From: Streptomyces sp. MBT53
GTDB lineage: Bacteria; Actinomycetota; Actinomycetes; Streptomycetales; Streptomycetaceae
Direction of reading: 5' to 3'
Assembly (NCBI RefSeq): GCF_016654115.1
Contig: NZ_JAEQAZ010000001.1
Location: forward strand, 1 to 64,000
DNA length: 64,000 nucleotides
The position numbers were made by a program, and so were the translations under genes. How positions within the stretch are numbered: the stretch's first letter is position 1; each line of letters begins with the position of its first letter. Below, piece by piece: positions 9,325 through 18,691 of the stretch. The notes beneath the pieces were generated by a model. It was not told the DNA's origin, searched no databases, and was given only the letters and a program-made list of their open reading frames with translations.

Positions 9325-11115
9325 ATGCGTGGATCCCACATACGCGGCCTGGCGGTCGCCGTCGCCGTGACGACGGCCGCCACGGGACTGGCCGGAACGG
9401 CCTTCGCGGGACCGGGGACGGACCACGCGGTGGCGGCGACCGGCACCAGCGCCGCGTCCGTCGTCGCGGCCGCGCGTGCCGCCGCCTTCGCGCACGCGGC
9501 GGCGACCGGTGTCGTCCAGGGCGACGGGCTCCGGGCCAAGGACGTGATGATCGACCCCGAGGGCGCACGCCATGTCCGGTTCATCCGTACGCACCAGGGC
9601 ATGCCGGTCCTCGGCGGCGACCTCGTCGTCCACCTCTCCCGCCACCTGGCCTACACCGGGGTCACCAGGGCGGCCGACCACAGCGTCGAACCCGCCACCA
9701 CACAGCCCGAGTTGACGGCGGCGGAGGCCGAGACCAAGGCCGCGGCCGTCGCCGAGGGCGACGCGGGCACCGCCCGCCTCGTGGTCGACGCCCGCGCCGG
9801 CCGGGCCGCCCTCGCCTACCAGGTCCCCGTCAGCGACAGCGACACCGCCGAGGCCACCGGCACCCGCACCGTCGTCATCGACGCGGTCACCGGCAAGGTC
9901 CGCAGCAACACCCCCGACAGCGACGAGTTCCTCTCACCCGAACTCCTCGACACCCTGCGCGAGCGCGGCGAGACCCTGAACCCCGCGACCGGCACCGCCG
10001 CACAGCCGACCGCGCTCACCGCAGCCACCGCGGCGCGTGCGGTCCACTACCCCGTCACCGCCACGGGCACCGGCACCTCCCTCTTCGTCGGCAAGGTGCC
10101 GCTGACCACCACCCGGACGGCACGCACCAGTTACCTCCTCAAGGACCCGACGCGCTGGGGCACCGAGACGCGCGACGCCAAGGGGCAGGAACTGGAGAGC
10201 TTCGCGCGCGGCAAGGCGTTCACCAGCACCACCGACAAGTGGGGCAACGGCACCGTCTCGCGCCGCGACAGCGCCGCCGTCGACGCCCAGTACGGCATCA
10301 CCAAGACCCTGGACTTCTACAAGAAGACCTTCGGCCGCAAGGGCATAGCCAACGACGGCAAGGCAGCCCGCGGCATGGTCCACTTCGGCAACAAGGTCGC
10401 CAACGCCTTCTGGGACTCGACCTGCGACTGCATGCTCTACGGCGACGGTGACGGTGACATGTTCAAGAAGCCGCTCGTCGTCCTCGACGTCACGGGCCAC
10501 GAGCTGACCCACGGAGTCGTGGACGCCACCGCCGAGCTGGAACCGACCCGCGTCGACGCGGACGGCAACCAGTACGGCGAGGCGGGCTCCCTGAACGAGT
10601 CCCTCGCGGACATCTTCGGCTCCAACGTCGAGTTCAGCGCCAACAACGCGAAGAACCCGCCGAACTACCTGATCGGCGAGAAGCTCGGCCTCGCCCAGAA
10701 GTTCCTGCGCCGCCTCGACCACCCCTCCCTCGACAAGCTCGAAGGCACCATCGACTACTGGTCGCCGCAGACCTACGACGCCGAGGTGCACGCCGGTTCC
10801 GGAGTCTCCTCGCACGCCTACTACCTGCTCGCCGAAGGCAGCGGACGCAAGACGATCGGCGGGTTCACCTACGACTCGCCCACCTACGACGGGTCCACGG
10901 TCACCGGCATCGGACGCGCCAAGGCCACCGCGATCTTCTACCGCGCGCTCACCCGCTACATGGTGTCCACCACCGACTTCCACGACGCGCGCCTCGCCAC
11001 GCTGAAGGCGGCGGCGGACCTCTACGGCGCGAACAGCACGGCGTACCAGACCGTCGACAAGGCCTGGGCCGCCGTGAACGTCACGGTCGCCAACACCCCC
11101 GCGGCCAGGCACTGA
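9325..11115 (+). CDS. Secreted M4 family (thermolysin-like) metallopeptidase
   Basis: This 596-residue preproenzyme begins with a signal peptide (residues 1-28, GLAVAVAVTTAATGLAGTAFA). An FTP/PepSY propeptide acting as intramolecular chaperone and inhibitor follows, to about residue 220. The M4 catalytic domain carries the zinc motif HELTH (His392-His396), the third ligand in GSLNESLADIFGS about 24 residues later, and the transition-state histidine in GSGVSSHAYYLLAEG. Calcium-binding acidic loops such as YGDGDGDMF are present. An unusual CDC pair just before that loop (STCDCMLYGDG) is absent from typical thermolysins and may add a disulfide. GAGGAG precedes the ATG. It probably degrades extracellular protein for nutrition. 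Confidence 0.92.
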   Translation: MRGSHIRGLAVAVAVTTAATGLAGTAFAGPGTDHAVAATGTSAASVVAAARAAAFAHAAATGVVQGDGLRAKDVMIDPEGARHVRFIRTHQGMPVLGGDLVVHLSRHLAYTGVTRAADHSVEPATTQPELTAAEAETKAAAVAEGDAGTARLVVDARAGRAALAYQVPVSDSDTAEATGTRTVVIDAVTGKVRSNTPDSDEFLSPELLDTLRERGETLNPATGTAAQPTALTAATAARAVHYPVTATGTGTSLFVGKVPLTTTRTARTSYLLKDPTRWGTETRDAKGQELESFARGKAFTSTTDKWGNGTVSRRDSAAVDAQYGITKTLDFYKKTFGRKGIANDGKAARGMVHFGNKVANAFWDSTCDCMLYGDGDGDMFKKPLVVLDVTGHELTHGVVDATAELEPTRVDADGNQYGEAGSLNESLADIFGSNVEFSANNAKNPPNYLIGEKLGLAQKFLRRLDHPSLDKLEGTIDYWSPQTYDAEVHAGSGVSSHAYYLLAEGSGRKTIGGFTYDSPTYDGSTVTGIGRAKATAIFYRALTRYMVSTTDFHDARLATLKAAADLYGANSTAYQTVDKAWAAVNVTVANTPAARH

Positions 11116-11119
11116 CGAC

Positions 11120-11156
11120 CCTCCGGGTGTCCCGCCACGAGCGGGGCACCCGGAGG
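11120..11156. terminator. Bidirectional terminator between convergent genes
   Basis: A 16-bp stem (11120-11135 with 11141-11156, one T.G wobble) closes a CACGA loop. It lies between the stop of the M4 protease and the stop of the convergent hypothetical gene. Confidence 0.85.
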
Positions 11157-11166
11157 CCCGGCCGTC

Positions 11167-11910
11167 TCAGACCCACTGCTTCTCGATCTCCTCGGACACC
11201 GTGAACACGGCCTCGCAGGAAGGGCAACTCGCCTTCCCGAACACATACGTCAGCGCGGTCGCGACCTCCGTCTGCCCGAACTCGACCGCCTCGCCGTGCA
11301 GCCGCGCGCCGATGCCGTCGAGCGCGTCGGGCACGGCCGGTATCAACTCCGTCCGCCCCTCGGTGTTCTCCTCCTTGCCCGTGCCGGTCACGTAGTCGCC
11401 GGCCGAGGTGAAGACGCCGTACGAACCGAACGCGACGTACAGGCCCTCCTCGCACTCGGGGCATTCGAGGTCGTACTCCTCGCTGTTGACACCCTCCAAA
11501 GCCTCGGCCCACACACTGCCGCCCTCGAAGGCGAGCACGGCCATCTGCAGATAGACGAAGGTGTGCGCGTCCTGCGTCGGGTCGGCGCGCAACCGGCGTG
11601 CGACATCGAGCAGTTGGCCTATCTCGCTCGCATGGCGCTGGTGGCAGTCCTCGTCCGGGTCCGTGGTGATCAGGCCGGCCATGGTGACCGCCTGTATCGG
11701 CCCGCCCGGTGCCCGCTCCAGCGCGATGTCGACGAGCGTGGGCATCGCCGCCCAACTCGCGTCGTACACCGACCCCTGGTGACACAGGGAACCCCACAAC
11801 TCCTGCCACACCGCGTCGTCCTCGGAGCCGCCGAGGCGCGTGAACAGGCCGGGGATGTCCTCGGCGCTGCCGTAGGCGTGGGTCAGCTCGGACCAATCGA
11901 TCGTCGTCAT
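11167..11910 (-). CDS. Hypothetical protein with split zinc-ribbon cysteines
   Basis: This is a 247-residue soluble acidic protein that I do not recognise at family level. It has two CPxC pairs, ECPECEEG near residue 150 and SCPSCEAVF near residue 232, consistent with one zinc ribbon whose halves are separated by about 80 residues. The first 140 residues (helical, with WGSLCHQGSVYDASWAAMPTLVDIAL) resemble HEAT-like or DUF-type cytosolic proteins of streptomycetes. There is no signal peptide or membrane span. ATG 11910 was chosen because the upstream open frame to 12084 is basic, low-quality sequence overlapping the divergent ROK gene. It may share a promoter region with that regulator. Confidence 0.7.
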   Translation of the reverse strand: MTTIDWSELTHAYGSAEDIPGLFTRLGGSEDDAVWQELWGSLCHQGSVYDASWAAMPTLVDIALERAPGGPIQAVTMAGLITTDPDEDCHQRHASEIGQLLDVARRLRADPTQDAHTFVYLQMAVLAFEGGSVWAEALEGVNSEEYDLECPECEEGLYVAFGSYGVFTSAGDYVTGTGKEENTEGRTELIPAVPDALDGIGARLHGEAVEFGQTEVATALTYVFGKASCPSCEAVFTVSEEIEKQWV

Positions 11911-12045
11911 ACGGCGATTGTGCCGCGCGGCACTGACAACGCGGCTCCGGCCGCGGGCGGCTTCGTTAGACCTTCCGTCAACTTGGTCCGAACGAATCCT
12001 GCTTCTTTCATTGACGACGGAAAAGAAGGCATCTAGGTTCCGGCC

Positions 12046-13218
12046 ATGCGCTTGATCCCCCACACGGAGTCGTTCCCGGCTCACACGCCCGCCGCCTCAC
12101 AGGTCTTCACGACTGTGCTGTCGCACGGCCCCCTCACCCGGCTCGAGGTGGCCCGCCGGGCCGGGCTGTCGGCGGCGGCCGTGACGAAGGCGGTCCGGCC
12201 GCTGATCGAGGCGGGGTATCTGGCGGAGGGCGCGGACGAGGACGCGCCCCCGGCGCTGGGGCGGCCCGCGAACCTCGTCCGGGTCGACGGCGGGCGCGCG
12301 CTGTTCATCGGGGTCAAGGTGACCGGCGACGAGATCATCGGCGTCCTCACCGACCTGTGCTGCCGCATCCGGGTCGCCCGCCATGTGCCGCTGACCGACC
12401 GCGAACCCCGGTCGGTGCTGGCCTCGATCGCGGACCTGGCGCAGGAACTCCGTACCGAGGCCGACGAGTTGGGCATCCAGGTGGTCGGCCTCGGCCTCGC
12501 GGTCTCCGGTGACGTGGACCGCGGCGAAGGGGTCGTCCGTTACTCGCCGTTCCTGGAGTGGCGTGACGTACCGCTCGCCGAACTGGCCGCCATGACAACG
12601 GGGTTGCCCGTCACCGTCGACAACGACGTGCGCGCGCTGACCGTCGCCGAGCAGTGGTTCGGCGCCGGCGCCGGTCTCACGGACTTCGCCGTGGTGACCG
12701 TCGGCGCGGGCATCGGCTGCGGACTGGTCGTGCACGGCCGGGTCGTCGCCGGCGCCCACGGAGTGGCGGGCGAGATCGGCCATGTCGTCGTCGATCCCGC
12801 CGGACCCCGCTGCCACTGCGGCAACCGCGGCTGCGTCGAGGCGATCGCCGGGGACGCCGCGATCGTCGCCCGCGTCCGCGAGGTGACGGGGGTCCAGGTC
12901 GCCGACACTTCGGAAGCCGTGGCCCTCGCCCACCGGGGCGACGCCGGCGCCCGCGAGGTCTACGCGCGGGCCGGGGAGGCGATCGGCCGGGGCATCGCGA
13001 CTGTGGCCAACCTGCTCGGCCCCGAACGCGTGATCATCTCCGGCGAAGGCCTCGCCGCCTACGACCTGTTCGCCGAACAGATCCGCGACTCCTTCGCCGA
13101 GGCCGCCTTCGGCTCCGCCGCCCGCTGCGACGTACGCACCCGCCCGCTGCCCTTCGACGAGTGGGCGCGCGGCGCCGCCGCCACCGCGATCCAGTCCTTC
13201 ATCCGAGCCGCCGACTAG
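12046..13218 (+). CDS. ROK family transcriptional regulator
   Basis: This 390-residue protein has an N-terminal winged helix (residues 18-65, LTRLEVARRAGLSAAAVTKAVRPLIEAGYL) followed by a ROK (repressor/ORF/kinase) sugar-kinase fold. The ROK signatures are TVGAGIGCGLVVHGRVVAGAHGVAGEIGH and the zinc-binding CHCGNRGCVEAIAG. The kinase catalytic aspartate position reads DNDVRAL. Such proteins are usually sugar-responsive repressors like NagC, XylR or Mlc. Only 40 bases separate it from a GH27-GH95-SGNH enzyme group on the same strand, so it is likely to control that group and possibly be co-transcribed with it. The start lacks a clear Shine-Dalgarno and may be leaderless. Confidence 0.88.
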   Translation: MRLIPHTESFPAHTPAASQVFTTVLSHGPLTRLEVARRAGLSAAAVTKAVRPLIEAGYLAEGADEDAPPALGRPANLVRVDGGRALFIGVKVTGDEIIGVLTDLCCRIRVARHVPLTDREPRSVLASIADLAQELRTEADELGIQVVGLGLAVSGDVDRGEGVVRYSPFLEWRDVPLAELAAMTTGLPVTVDNDVRALTVAEQWFGAGAGLTDFAVVTVGAGIGCGLVVHGRVVAGAHGVAGEIGHVVVDPAGPRCHCGNRGCVEAIAGDAAIVARVREVTGVQVADTSEAVALAHRGDAGAREVYARAGEAIGRGIATVANLLGPERVIISGEGLAAYDLFAEQIRDSFAEAAFGSAARCDVRTRPLPFDEWARGAAATAIQSFIRAAD

Positions 13219-13258
13219 CCCGCACGATCCCCCTCCGACCCGCACGAGGAGCCCGACG

Positions 13259-15043
13259 ATGTACTCCCTCACGCCCGTTCGCGCCCTGAGAGCCATGGTG
13301 GTCCTGGCCCTCACCGCAGGGTTCGCCACCCACCTCCCCACCGCGCACGCCGACACCGCACCCACCGTCGCGGCCAAGCCCTACATGGGCTGGTCGAGTT
13401 GGAGCATGCAGTCGTCCAAGTACCCCGGCCTCAACCCGGACGGCGACTACAGCTACCTCACCGAGGCGAACGTCAACAAGCAGACGGACGCGCTCGCCGG
13501 CAAGCTGAAGCAGTACGGCTACGACCACGTCAACATCGACGCCGGCTGGTGGATGGACAAGACCTGGAAGTCCGGATTCGACGAGTACGGCCGCCAGAAG
13601 GCCGACCCGGTCCGCTTCCCCAGCGGCATGAAGGCCGTCGCCGACCGCATCCACTCCAAGGGCCTCAAGGCCGGCATCTACCTGCCCGCCGGCCTGGAGA
13701 AGGGGGCCTACGGCGACGGTAAGACGCCGATCTGGAACGCCGACGGCTGTACCACCGCCGACATCGTCTACAGCGACCTGCGCACCACCAACGGCTGGGA
13801 CAGCGCGTACAAGATCGACTTCTCGCGGCCCTGCGCCCAGAAGTACATCGACTCGCAGGCCCAGTTGATCGCCGGCTGGGGCTACGACTTCCTCAAGCTC
13901 GACGGTGTCGGCCCCGGTTCGGGCAAGAGCGGCGATCAATACGACAACGTTGCCGATGTGGCCGCCTGGAACAAGGCCATCACCGCCACCGGACGCCCCA
14001 TCCACCTCGAACTCTCCTGGTCCCTGGACTACGGGCACGCCGCCGACTGGAAGAAGTACTCCAACGGCTGGCGCATCGACACCGACGTCGAGTGCTACTG
14101 CAACACCCTTGTCAGCTGGGAGAACTCGGTCGACGACCGCTGGGACGACGCCCCCGCCTGGACCGGCCAGGCTGGCCCCGGCGGCTGGAACGACCTCGAC
14201 TCCCTCGACGTCGGCAACGGCAAGATGGACGGCCTGACCAAGGCGGAACGCCAGAGCTACGCCACCCTCTGGGCCGTCGCCAAGTCCCCGCTGTTCACCG
14301 GCGACGACCTCACCCAGCTCGACGACTACGGCCTCTCCCTCCTCACCAACCGTGAGGTCATCGCCGTGGACCAGAGCGACGCGCCGCCCGCCCGCCCCGT
14401 CACCCCGTCCGACTCCCAGCAGGTGTGGGCCGCCAAGAACCCCAACGGCACTTACACCGTCGCCCTGTTCAACCTCGCCAGTGCCCCCGCCGCCGTCTCC
14501 GCGAACTGGACGACCCTCGGCTTCACCGGCAAGGCCGACGTCCGTGACCTCTGGAACCACGAGGACCTCGGCTCCTTCACGAACAAGGTGACCGAAGCCC
14601 TGCCCGCCCACGGCTCCCGCCTCTTCACCGTCACCCCGCACGGCAGCGCCGTCACCTCGACCGCCTACGAGGCCGAGGCCACCACCAACACCCTGAGCGG
14701 CAACGCCAACATCGCGGACTGCTCGGCCTGTTCGGGCGCCCACAAGGTCGGCAACCTCTACCTCGGCGGCAAGCTCACCATCAACAACGTCGTCGCCGCC
14801 AAGGCCGGTATCTACCAGGTGAAGATCGCCTACGTCAGCGGCGACTCCCGCTCGGTGGCGATCTCCTCGAACGGCAACGGCGCCATCAGCCACAAGTTCC
14901 CGTCCACCGGCGACTGGGGGACCGTCGGGACGGTCAGCGTCCCGGTGACCCTGAAGGCGGGCGCCAACACCATCACCTTCGACAGCGGTTCGAGCTACGC
15001 ACCGGACATCGACCGGATCGACGTGCCCAAGTCCTCCTCCTGA
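13259..15043 (+). CDS. Secreted GH27 alpha-galactosidase with C-terminal carbohydrate-binding module
   Basis: This 594-residue enzyme starts with a signal peptide ending near residue 31 (THLPTAHA). The GH27 (beta/alpha)8 barrel begins KPYMGWSSWSM and includes YDHVNIDAGWWMD. The catalytic nucleophile is Asp215 in FLKLDGVG, and the acid/base is Asp276 in WRIDTDVEC. GH27 retaining enzymes remove alpha-1,6-galactose or, in some clades, beta-L-arabinopyranose or alpha-N-acetylgalactosamine. A beta-sandwich (about 385-460) follows, then a CBM35-like module (about 470-594, YEAEATTNTLSG ... NLYLGGKLTINNV ... FDSGSSYAPDIDRIDV). GAGGAG lies eight bases before ATG 13259. It heads a group with GH95 and an SGNH esterase, pointing to breakdown of branched plant polysaccharide. 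Confidence 0.9.
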   Translation: MYSLTPVRALRAMVVLALTAGFATHLPTAHADTAPTVAAKPYMGWSSWSMQSSKYPGLNPDGDYSYLTEANVNKQTDALAGKLKQYGYDHVNIDAGWWMDKTWKSGFDEYGRQKADPVRFPSGMKAVADRIHSKGLKAGIYLPAGLEKGAYGDGKTPIWNADGCTTADIVYSDLRTTNGWDSAYKIDFSRPCAQKYIDSQAQLIAGWGYDFLKLDGVGPGSGKSGDQYDNVADVAAWNKAITATGRPIHLELSWSLDYGHAADWKKYSNGWRIDTDVECYCNTLVSWENSVDDRWDDAPAWTGQAGPGGWNDLDSLDVGNGKMDGLTKAERQSYATLWAVAKSPLFTGDDLTQLDDYGLSLLTNREVIAVDQSDAPPARPVTPSDSQQVWAAKNPNGTYTVALFNLASAPAAVSANWTTLGFTGKADVRDLWNHEDLGSFTNKVTEALPAHGSRLFTVTPHGSAVTSTAYEAEATTNTLSGNANIADCSACSGAHKVGNLYLGGKLTINNVVAAKAGIYQVKIAYVSGDSRSVAISSNGNGAISHKFPSTGDWGTVGTVSVPVTLKAGANTITFDSGSSYAPDIDRIDVPKSSS

Positions 15044-15065
15044 GCCGACCTTTTCGGAGACACCC

Positions 15066-17432
15066 ATGTCCAGCGCACCGTTCGACCTGCCCAGACGCAA
15101 CGTCCTCGCCCTCGCCGCGGCCACCGGCGCCCTCGCCGGCCTGCCCGCCTTCACCGCCTCGGCCGCCCCTGAGCGACCCGCCAACTCCACCTACAGCGGC
15201 GGCCCTTCACGCAACACCCTGTGGTGGCAGGCCCCCGCCGACGACAGCTCGATGATCGAGCAGGGCCTCCCCGTCGGCAACGGCCGGCTCGGCGCTCTCG
15301 CCAGCAACGACCCCGGCCACGAGGTCCTCCTCGTCACCGACGCCACCATGTGGACCGGCGGCCTCAACGACACCCTCGACTCGGACGGCCAGTTCCCCTA
15401 CGGCCGCGCCGACTTCGGCTCCCTCACCCTGCTGGCCCGGCTCACCGTCGACATCCCCGACCACGACCTGGGCGCGGTCAACGGCTACCGCCGCACCCTC
15501 GACCTGGAACAGGGCGTGGCGACCACGTCGTACGTCCGCTCCGGAGTGACGTACCAGCGGCAGCTGTTCGCCAGCCGACCCGACGACGTGATCGTCCTGC
15601 ACTTCACCCAGAACGGCGGCGGACGCTACACCGGAACCGTCGACCTCGCGGGCACGCACGGCGAACCGGCCACGGACGCCCGCTCGTTCGGCGGCACACT
15701 CGCCAACGGCCTGCGCTACGGCGCCGCCGTCACCGCCTACGGCAGCGGCGGCAGCGTCACGGTCAACGGCTCGCGCGTCGCCTTCTCCGGCTGCAAGGAC
15801 GTAACCGTCGTACTGAGCGGCGGCACCAACTACGCGCCCAACTCGAAGGCCCACTACCGCGATCCGTCCCTCGACCCGCAGAAACTGGCCCGCACCAAGG
15901 TCGCCGCAGCCGCCAAGCACACGGCGGCCACCCTGCTGCACACCCATGTCGCCGACCACGGCGCCCTGTTCGGGCAGCTGGGCATCTCGCTCGGCACCTC
16001 GTCCGCAGACCAGCGCGCCCTGGACACCTGGGAGCGCATCCAGGCCCGCGCCCTCGACGGCGTGCCCGACCCCGAACTCGAAGCCTCCTACCTGCAGTTC
16101 GGCCGGTATCTGATGATCGCCGGTTCCCGGGGGAGCCTGCCGATGGGCCTCCAGGGGAACTGGCTCGACGGCAACGACCCCGACTGGATGGGCGATTACC
16201 ACACCGACATCAACATCCAGATGAACTACTGGATGGCCGACCGCGCCGGACTCTCCCAGTGCTTCGACGCGTTCACCGACTACTGCGTCGCCCAGCTCCC
16301 CGACTGGACCGACGTCACCCGCAGGCTCTTCAACGACCCCCGCAACCGCTACCGCAACTCCAGCGGGAAGAACGCCGGTTGGACCGTCGCCATCTCCACC
16401 AACCCCTACGGGGGCGGAGGTTGGTGGTGGCACCCGGCCGGGAGCGCCTGGCTGAGCAACACCCTCTGGGAGCACTACGAGTTCACGGGCTCACGCGCCC
16501 ACCTCGCGAAGATCTACCCGCTCCTCAAGGGCGCCGTCGAGTTCTGGGAGGCGCGGCTGCTCACCACGACGCTGCCCGGCACCTCGAAGGAGGTGCTCAT
16601 CGCCGACAGCGACTGGTCGCCCGAACAGGGTCCGCTCGACGCGAAGGGCATCACCTACGCCCAGGAACTGGTGTGGGCGCTGTTCGGCAACTACTGCGTC
16701 GCGGCAGCCGAGTTGAAGAAGGACACCGGCTACGCGGGCACGATCGCCGGGCTCCGCAAGAAGCTGTACCTCCCGGTGGTCAGCCCCAAGACGGGCTGGC
16801 TGGAGGAGTGGATGTCCCCGGACAACCTCGGCGAGACCACCCACCGGCACCTGTCCCCGCTCATCGGACTCTTCCCCGGCGACCGCATCCGCCCCGACGG
16901 CTCCACCCCGAAGGACATCGTCGAAGGCGCCACCGCCCTGCTCACCGCCCGCGGCATGGACAGCTTCGGCTGGGCCAACGCCTGGCGCAGCCTGTGCTGG
17001 TCGCGGCTCAAGAACGCCGACAAGGCGTACCAGTTGGTCGTGAACAACCTCCGCCCGTCGACCAACGGCAGCAACGGCACCGCCTCCAACCTCTTCGACA
17101 TCTACCAGGTCGACGTGGGCAACGGCATCTTCCAGATCGAGGCCAACTTCGGCACCCCCGCCGCGATGATCGAGATGCTCCTCTACTCCCGCCCCGGGCA
17201 TCTGGAACTCCTCCCGGCGCTCCCCGACGCGTGGGCCGCGTCCGGGTCCGTCACCGGTGTCGGCGCCCGCGGCGGCTTCGTCGTGGACCTCCACTGGAAG
17301 AACGGGAAGCCGACCGAGGTGAAGATCCGCAGCGTCAACGGCCGGACCACGACAGTGGCCTTCGGCACCACCACCCAGACGGTGCGGCTGACACCGGGCG
17401 CGTCCGTCACACTGCGGGACTTCGCGCAGTGA
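15066..17432 (+). CDS. Secreted GH95 family alpha-L-fucosidase/alpha-L-galactosidase
   Basis: This 788-residue enzyme has a twin-arginine-like signal (LPRRNVLALAAATGALAG) and the domain order of GH95. An N-terminal beta-domain (from NTLWWQAPADDSSMIEQGLPVGNGRLGAL) carries TDATMWTGG. The (alpha/alpha)6 barrel has QGNWLDGNDPDWMGDYHTDINIQMNYWMA, the glutamate/aspartate region DSDWSPEQGPLDAKGITYAQELVW, then HRHLSPLIGLFPGDRI and a C-terminal beta-domain. GH95 enzymes are inverting and act on alpha-1,2-linked L-fucose or L-galactose, for example on xyloglucan side chains. The length matches the family. It follows the GH27 gene by 22 bases, and its stop codon overlaps the next start. Confidence 0.9.
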   Translation: MSSAPFDLPRRNVLALAAATGALAGLPAFTASAAPERPANSTYSGGPSRNTLWWQAPADDSSMIEQGLPVGNGRLGALASNDPGHEVLLVTDATMWTGGLNDTLDSDGQFPYGRADFGSLTLLARLTVDIPDHDLGAVNGYRRTLDLEQGVATTSYVRSGVTYQRQLFASRPDDVIVLHFTQNGGGRYTGTVDLAGTHGEPATDARSFGGTLANGLRYGAAVTAYGSGGSVTVNGSRVAFSGCKDVTVVLSGGTNYAPNSKAHYRDPSLDPQKLARTKVAAAAKHTAATLLHTHVADHGALFGQLGISLGTSSADQRALDTWERIQARALDGVPDPELEASYLQFGRYLMIAGSRGSLPMGLQGNWLDGNDPDWMGDYHTDINIQMNYWMADRAGLSQCFDAFTDYCVAQLPDWTDVTRRLFNDPRNRYRNSSGKNAGWTVAISTNPYGGGGWWWHPAGSAWLSNTLWEHYEFTGSRAHLAKIYPLLKGAVEFWEARLLTTTLPGTSKEVLIADSDWSPEQGPLDAKGITYAQELVWALFGNYCVAAAELKKDTGYAGTIAGLRKKLYLPVVSPKTGWLEEWMSPDNLGETTHRHLSPLIGLFPGDRIRPDGSTPKDIVEGATALLTARGMDSFGWANAWRSLCWSRLKNADKAYQLVVNNLRPSTNGSNGTASNLFDIYQVDVGNGIFQIEANFGTPAAMIEMLLYSRPGHLELLPALPDAWAASGSVTGVGARGGFVVDLHWKNGKPTEVKIRSVNGRTTTVAFGTTTQTVRLTPGASVTLRDFAQ

Positions 17433-18688
17433 CGGCCGGACGGGCACGGTTAAGCCGTGGGCTCGCTCTCCTGATGACGGCCGTGGCTCTCCAGGCCGTG
17501 CCCGCACAGGCACGGCCGGAGCCCACCGTCCCTGCGGCAACGACAGCAGCGACAGCAGGGACGGCAGCGACGGCCTCGGCTGGCTCGCACACCGTCGTCA
17601 CCTGGGGTGCGAGCGCCGACCACATGGGCGACGGAGCGGCCGACCGCGGCTACCGCATGGTCGTGCACACCAGTGTCGCGGGCGGTGAGCTGAGGATCCG
17701 GCTCTCCAACGCCTTCGGCGACCGGCCGGTGACCTTCGACAGCGTCTACGCGGGAGTGCAGAAGGAGGGCGCCACGCTGGTGCCCCGCTCCAACCGGCGG
17801 CTCACCTTCGGCGGCGGACGGTCGATCACCGTCCCCGCCGGGGCGACCGCCTACAGCGACCCGCTGACCGGCGCACTGCCCGCGGCCACCAACCTGGTGG
17901 TCAGCATCCACAGCCCGGACGCGGCGGGCCCCGCCACCGGTCACGGACTCGCCATGCAGACGTCGTACGCGACCCAGGGCGACCACACGTCCGAGGAGAG
18001 CGGCACCGCCTGGACCGACACCATCGGCGCCTGGTACTACCTCGACGCCGTCACCGTACGGACGGCCGCGGACACCGGCGCCGTGGTCGCCCTCGGCGAC
18101 TCCATCACGGACGGCTGGGCGAGCACGACCGACCAGAACCGGCGCTGGCCCGACTACCTGGCCCGACGGCTCCAACGCGCCGACACGACTGTCAAGGGCG
18201 TGGCGAACGAAGGGATCTCCGGCAACAAGGTGCTCTCGGACGGCGCCGGACAGAGCGCCCTCAACCGGCTGCAGCGGGACGTCCTGTCGCAGCCCGGCGT
18301 CCGCACGGTGTTCCTGTTCGAAGGCGTCAACGACATCAAGGCCCACAGCGGCGTCACCGCCCAGGGCCTGATCGCCGGCTACCGCGAGATCATCGCGCGG
18401 GTGCACGCGGCCGGGAAGTGTGTCGTCGGCGCCACCGTCGGACCGTTCGAGGGCTGGTCCGAATGGGATCAGGCGGGCGAGGCGGTACGTCAGGAGGTGA
18501 ACCAATTCATCAGGGACAGCGGGGAGTTCGACGCCGTCAACGACTTCGACCACATCCTCCGCAGCCCATACGACCACGAAAGGATGCTGCCCTTCTTCGA
18601 CAGCGGCGACCATCTGCACCCCAACGACAAGGGGATGCAGGCCATGGCCGACGCGGTCGACCTCGCCGGTCTCGACTGCGACCGGTGA
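17429..18688 (+). CDS. Secreted SGNH/GDSL hydrolase (esterase)
   Basis: This 419-residue protein initiates at GTG 17429, giving a 4-base GTGA overlap with the GH95 stop and hence translational coupling. The first 28 residues are a signal peptide (LALLMTAVALQAVPAQA). A beta-sandwich of about 170 residues (from HTVVTWGASADHMG) precedes the SGNH domain. Block I is ALGDSITDGW with Ser225, the glycine block is NEGISGNK, block III is FEGVNDIK, and block V is SGDHLHPNDKG with the Asp-His pair. Two-part enzymes of this type deacetylate or de-esterify polysaccharides or act as lipases. The context with GH27 and GH95 supports a carbohydrate esterase role. Confidence 0.87.
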   Translation: MTAGRARLSRGLALLMTAVALQAVPAQARPEPTVPAATTAATAGTAATASAGSHTVVTWGASADHMGDGAADRGYRMVVHTSVAGGELRIRLSNAFGDRPVTFDSVYAGVQKEGATLVPRSNRRLTFGGGRSITVPAGATAYSDPLTGALPAATNLVVSIHSPDAAGPATGHGLAMQTSYATQGDHTSEESGTAWTDTIGAWYYLDAVTVRTAADTGAVVALGDSITDGWASTTDQNRRWPDYLARRLQRADTTVKGVANEGISGNKVLSDGAGQSALNRLQRDVLSQPGVRTVFLFEGVNDIKAHSGVTAQGLIAGYREIIARVHAAGKCVVGATVGPFEGWSEWDQAGEAVRQEVNQFIRDSGEFDAVNDFDHILRSPYDHERMLPFFDSGDHLHPNDKGMQAMADAVDLAGLDCDR

Positions 18689-18691
18689 ACC

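Noticed and set aside
13199..15190. 663-codon reverse frame
   Set aside because: It is antisense to the GH27 gene, rich in Gly/Val/Ala/Asp, with no recognisable motif; the forward frame has GH27 catalytic residues.
15221..17428. Upstream part of the 1155-codon frame ending at 18688
   Set aside because: It overlaps GH95 in another frame and is compositionally non-protein (Arg-rich). The real SGNH gene begins at GTG 17429 with a signal peptide.
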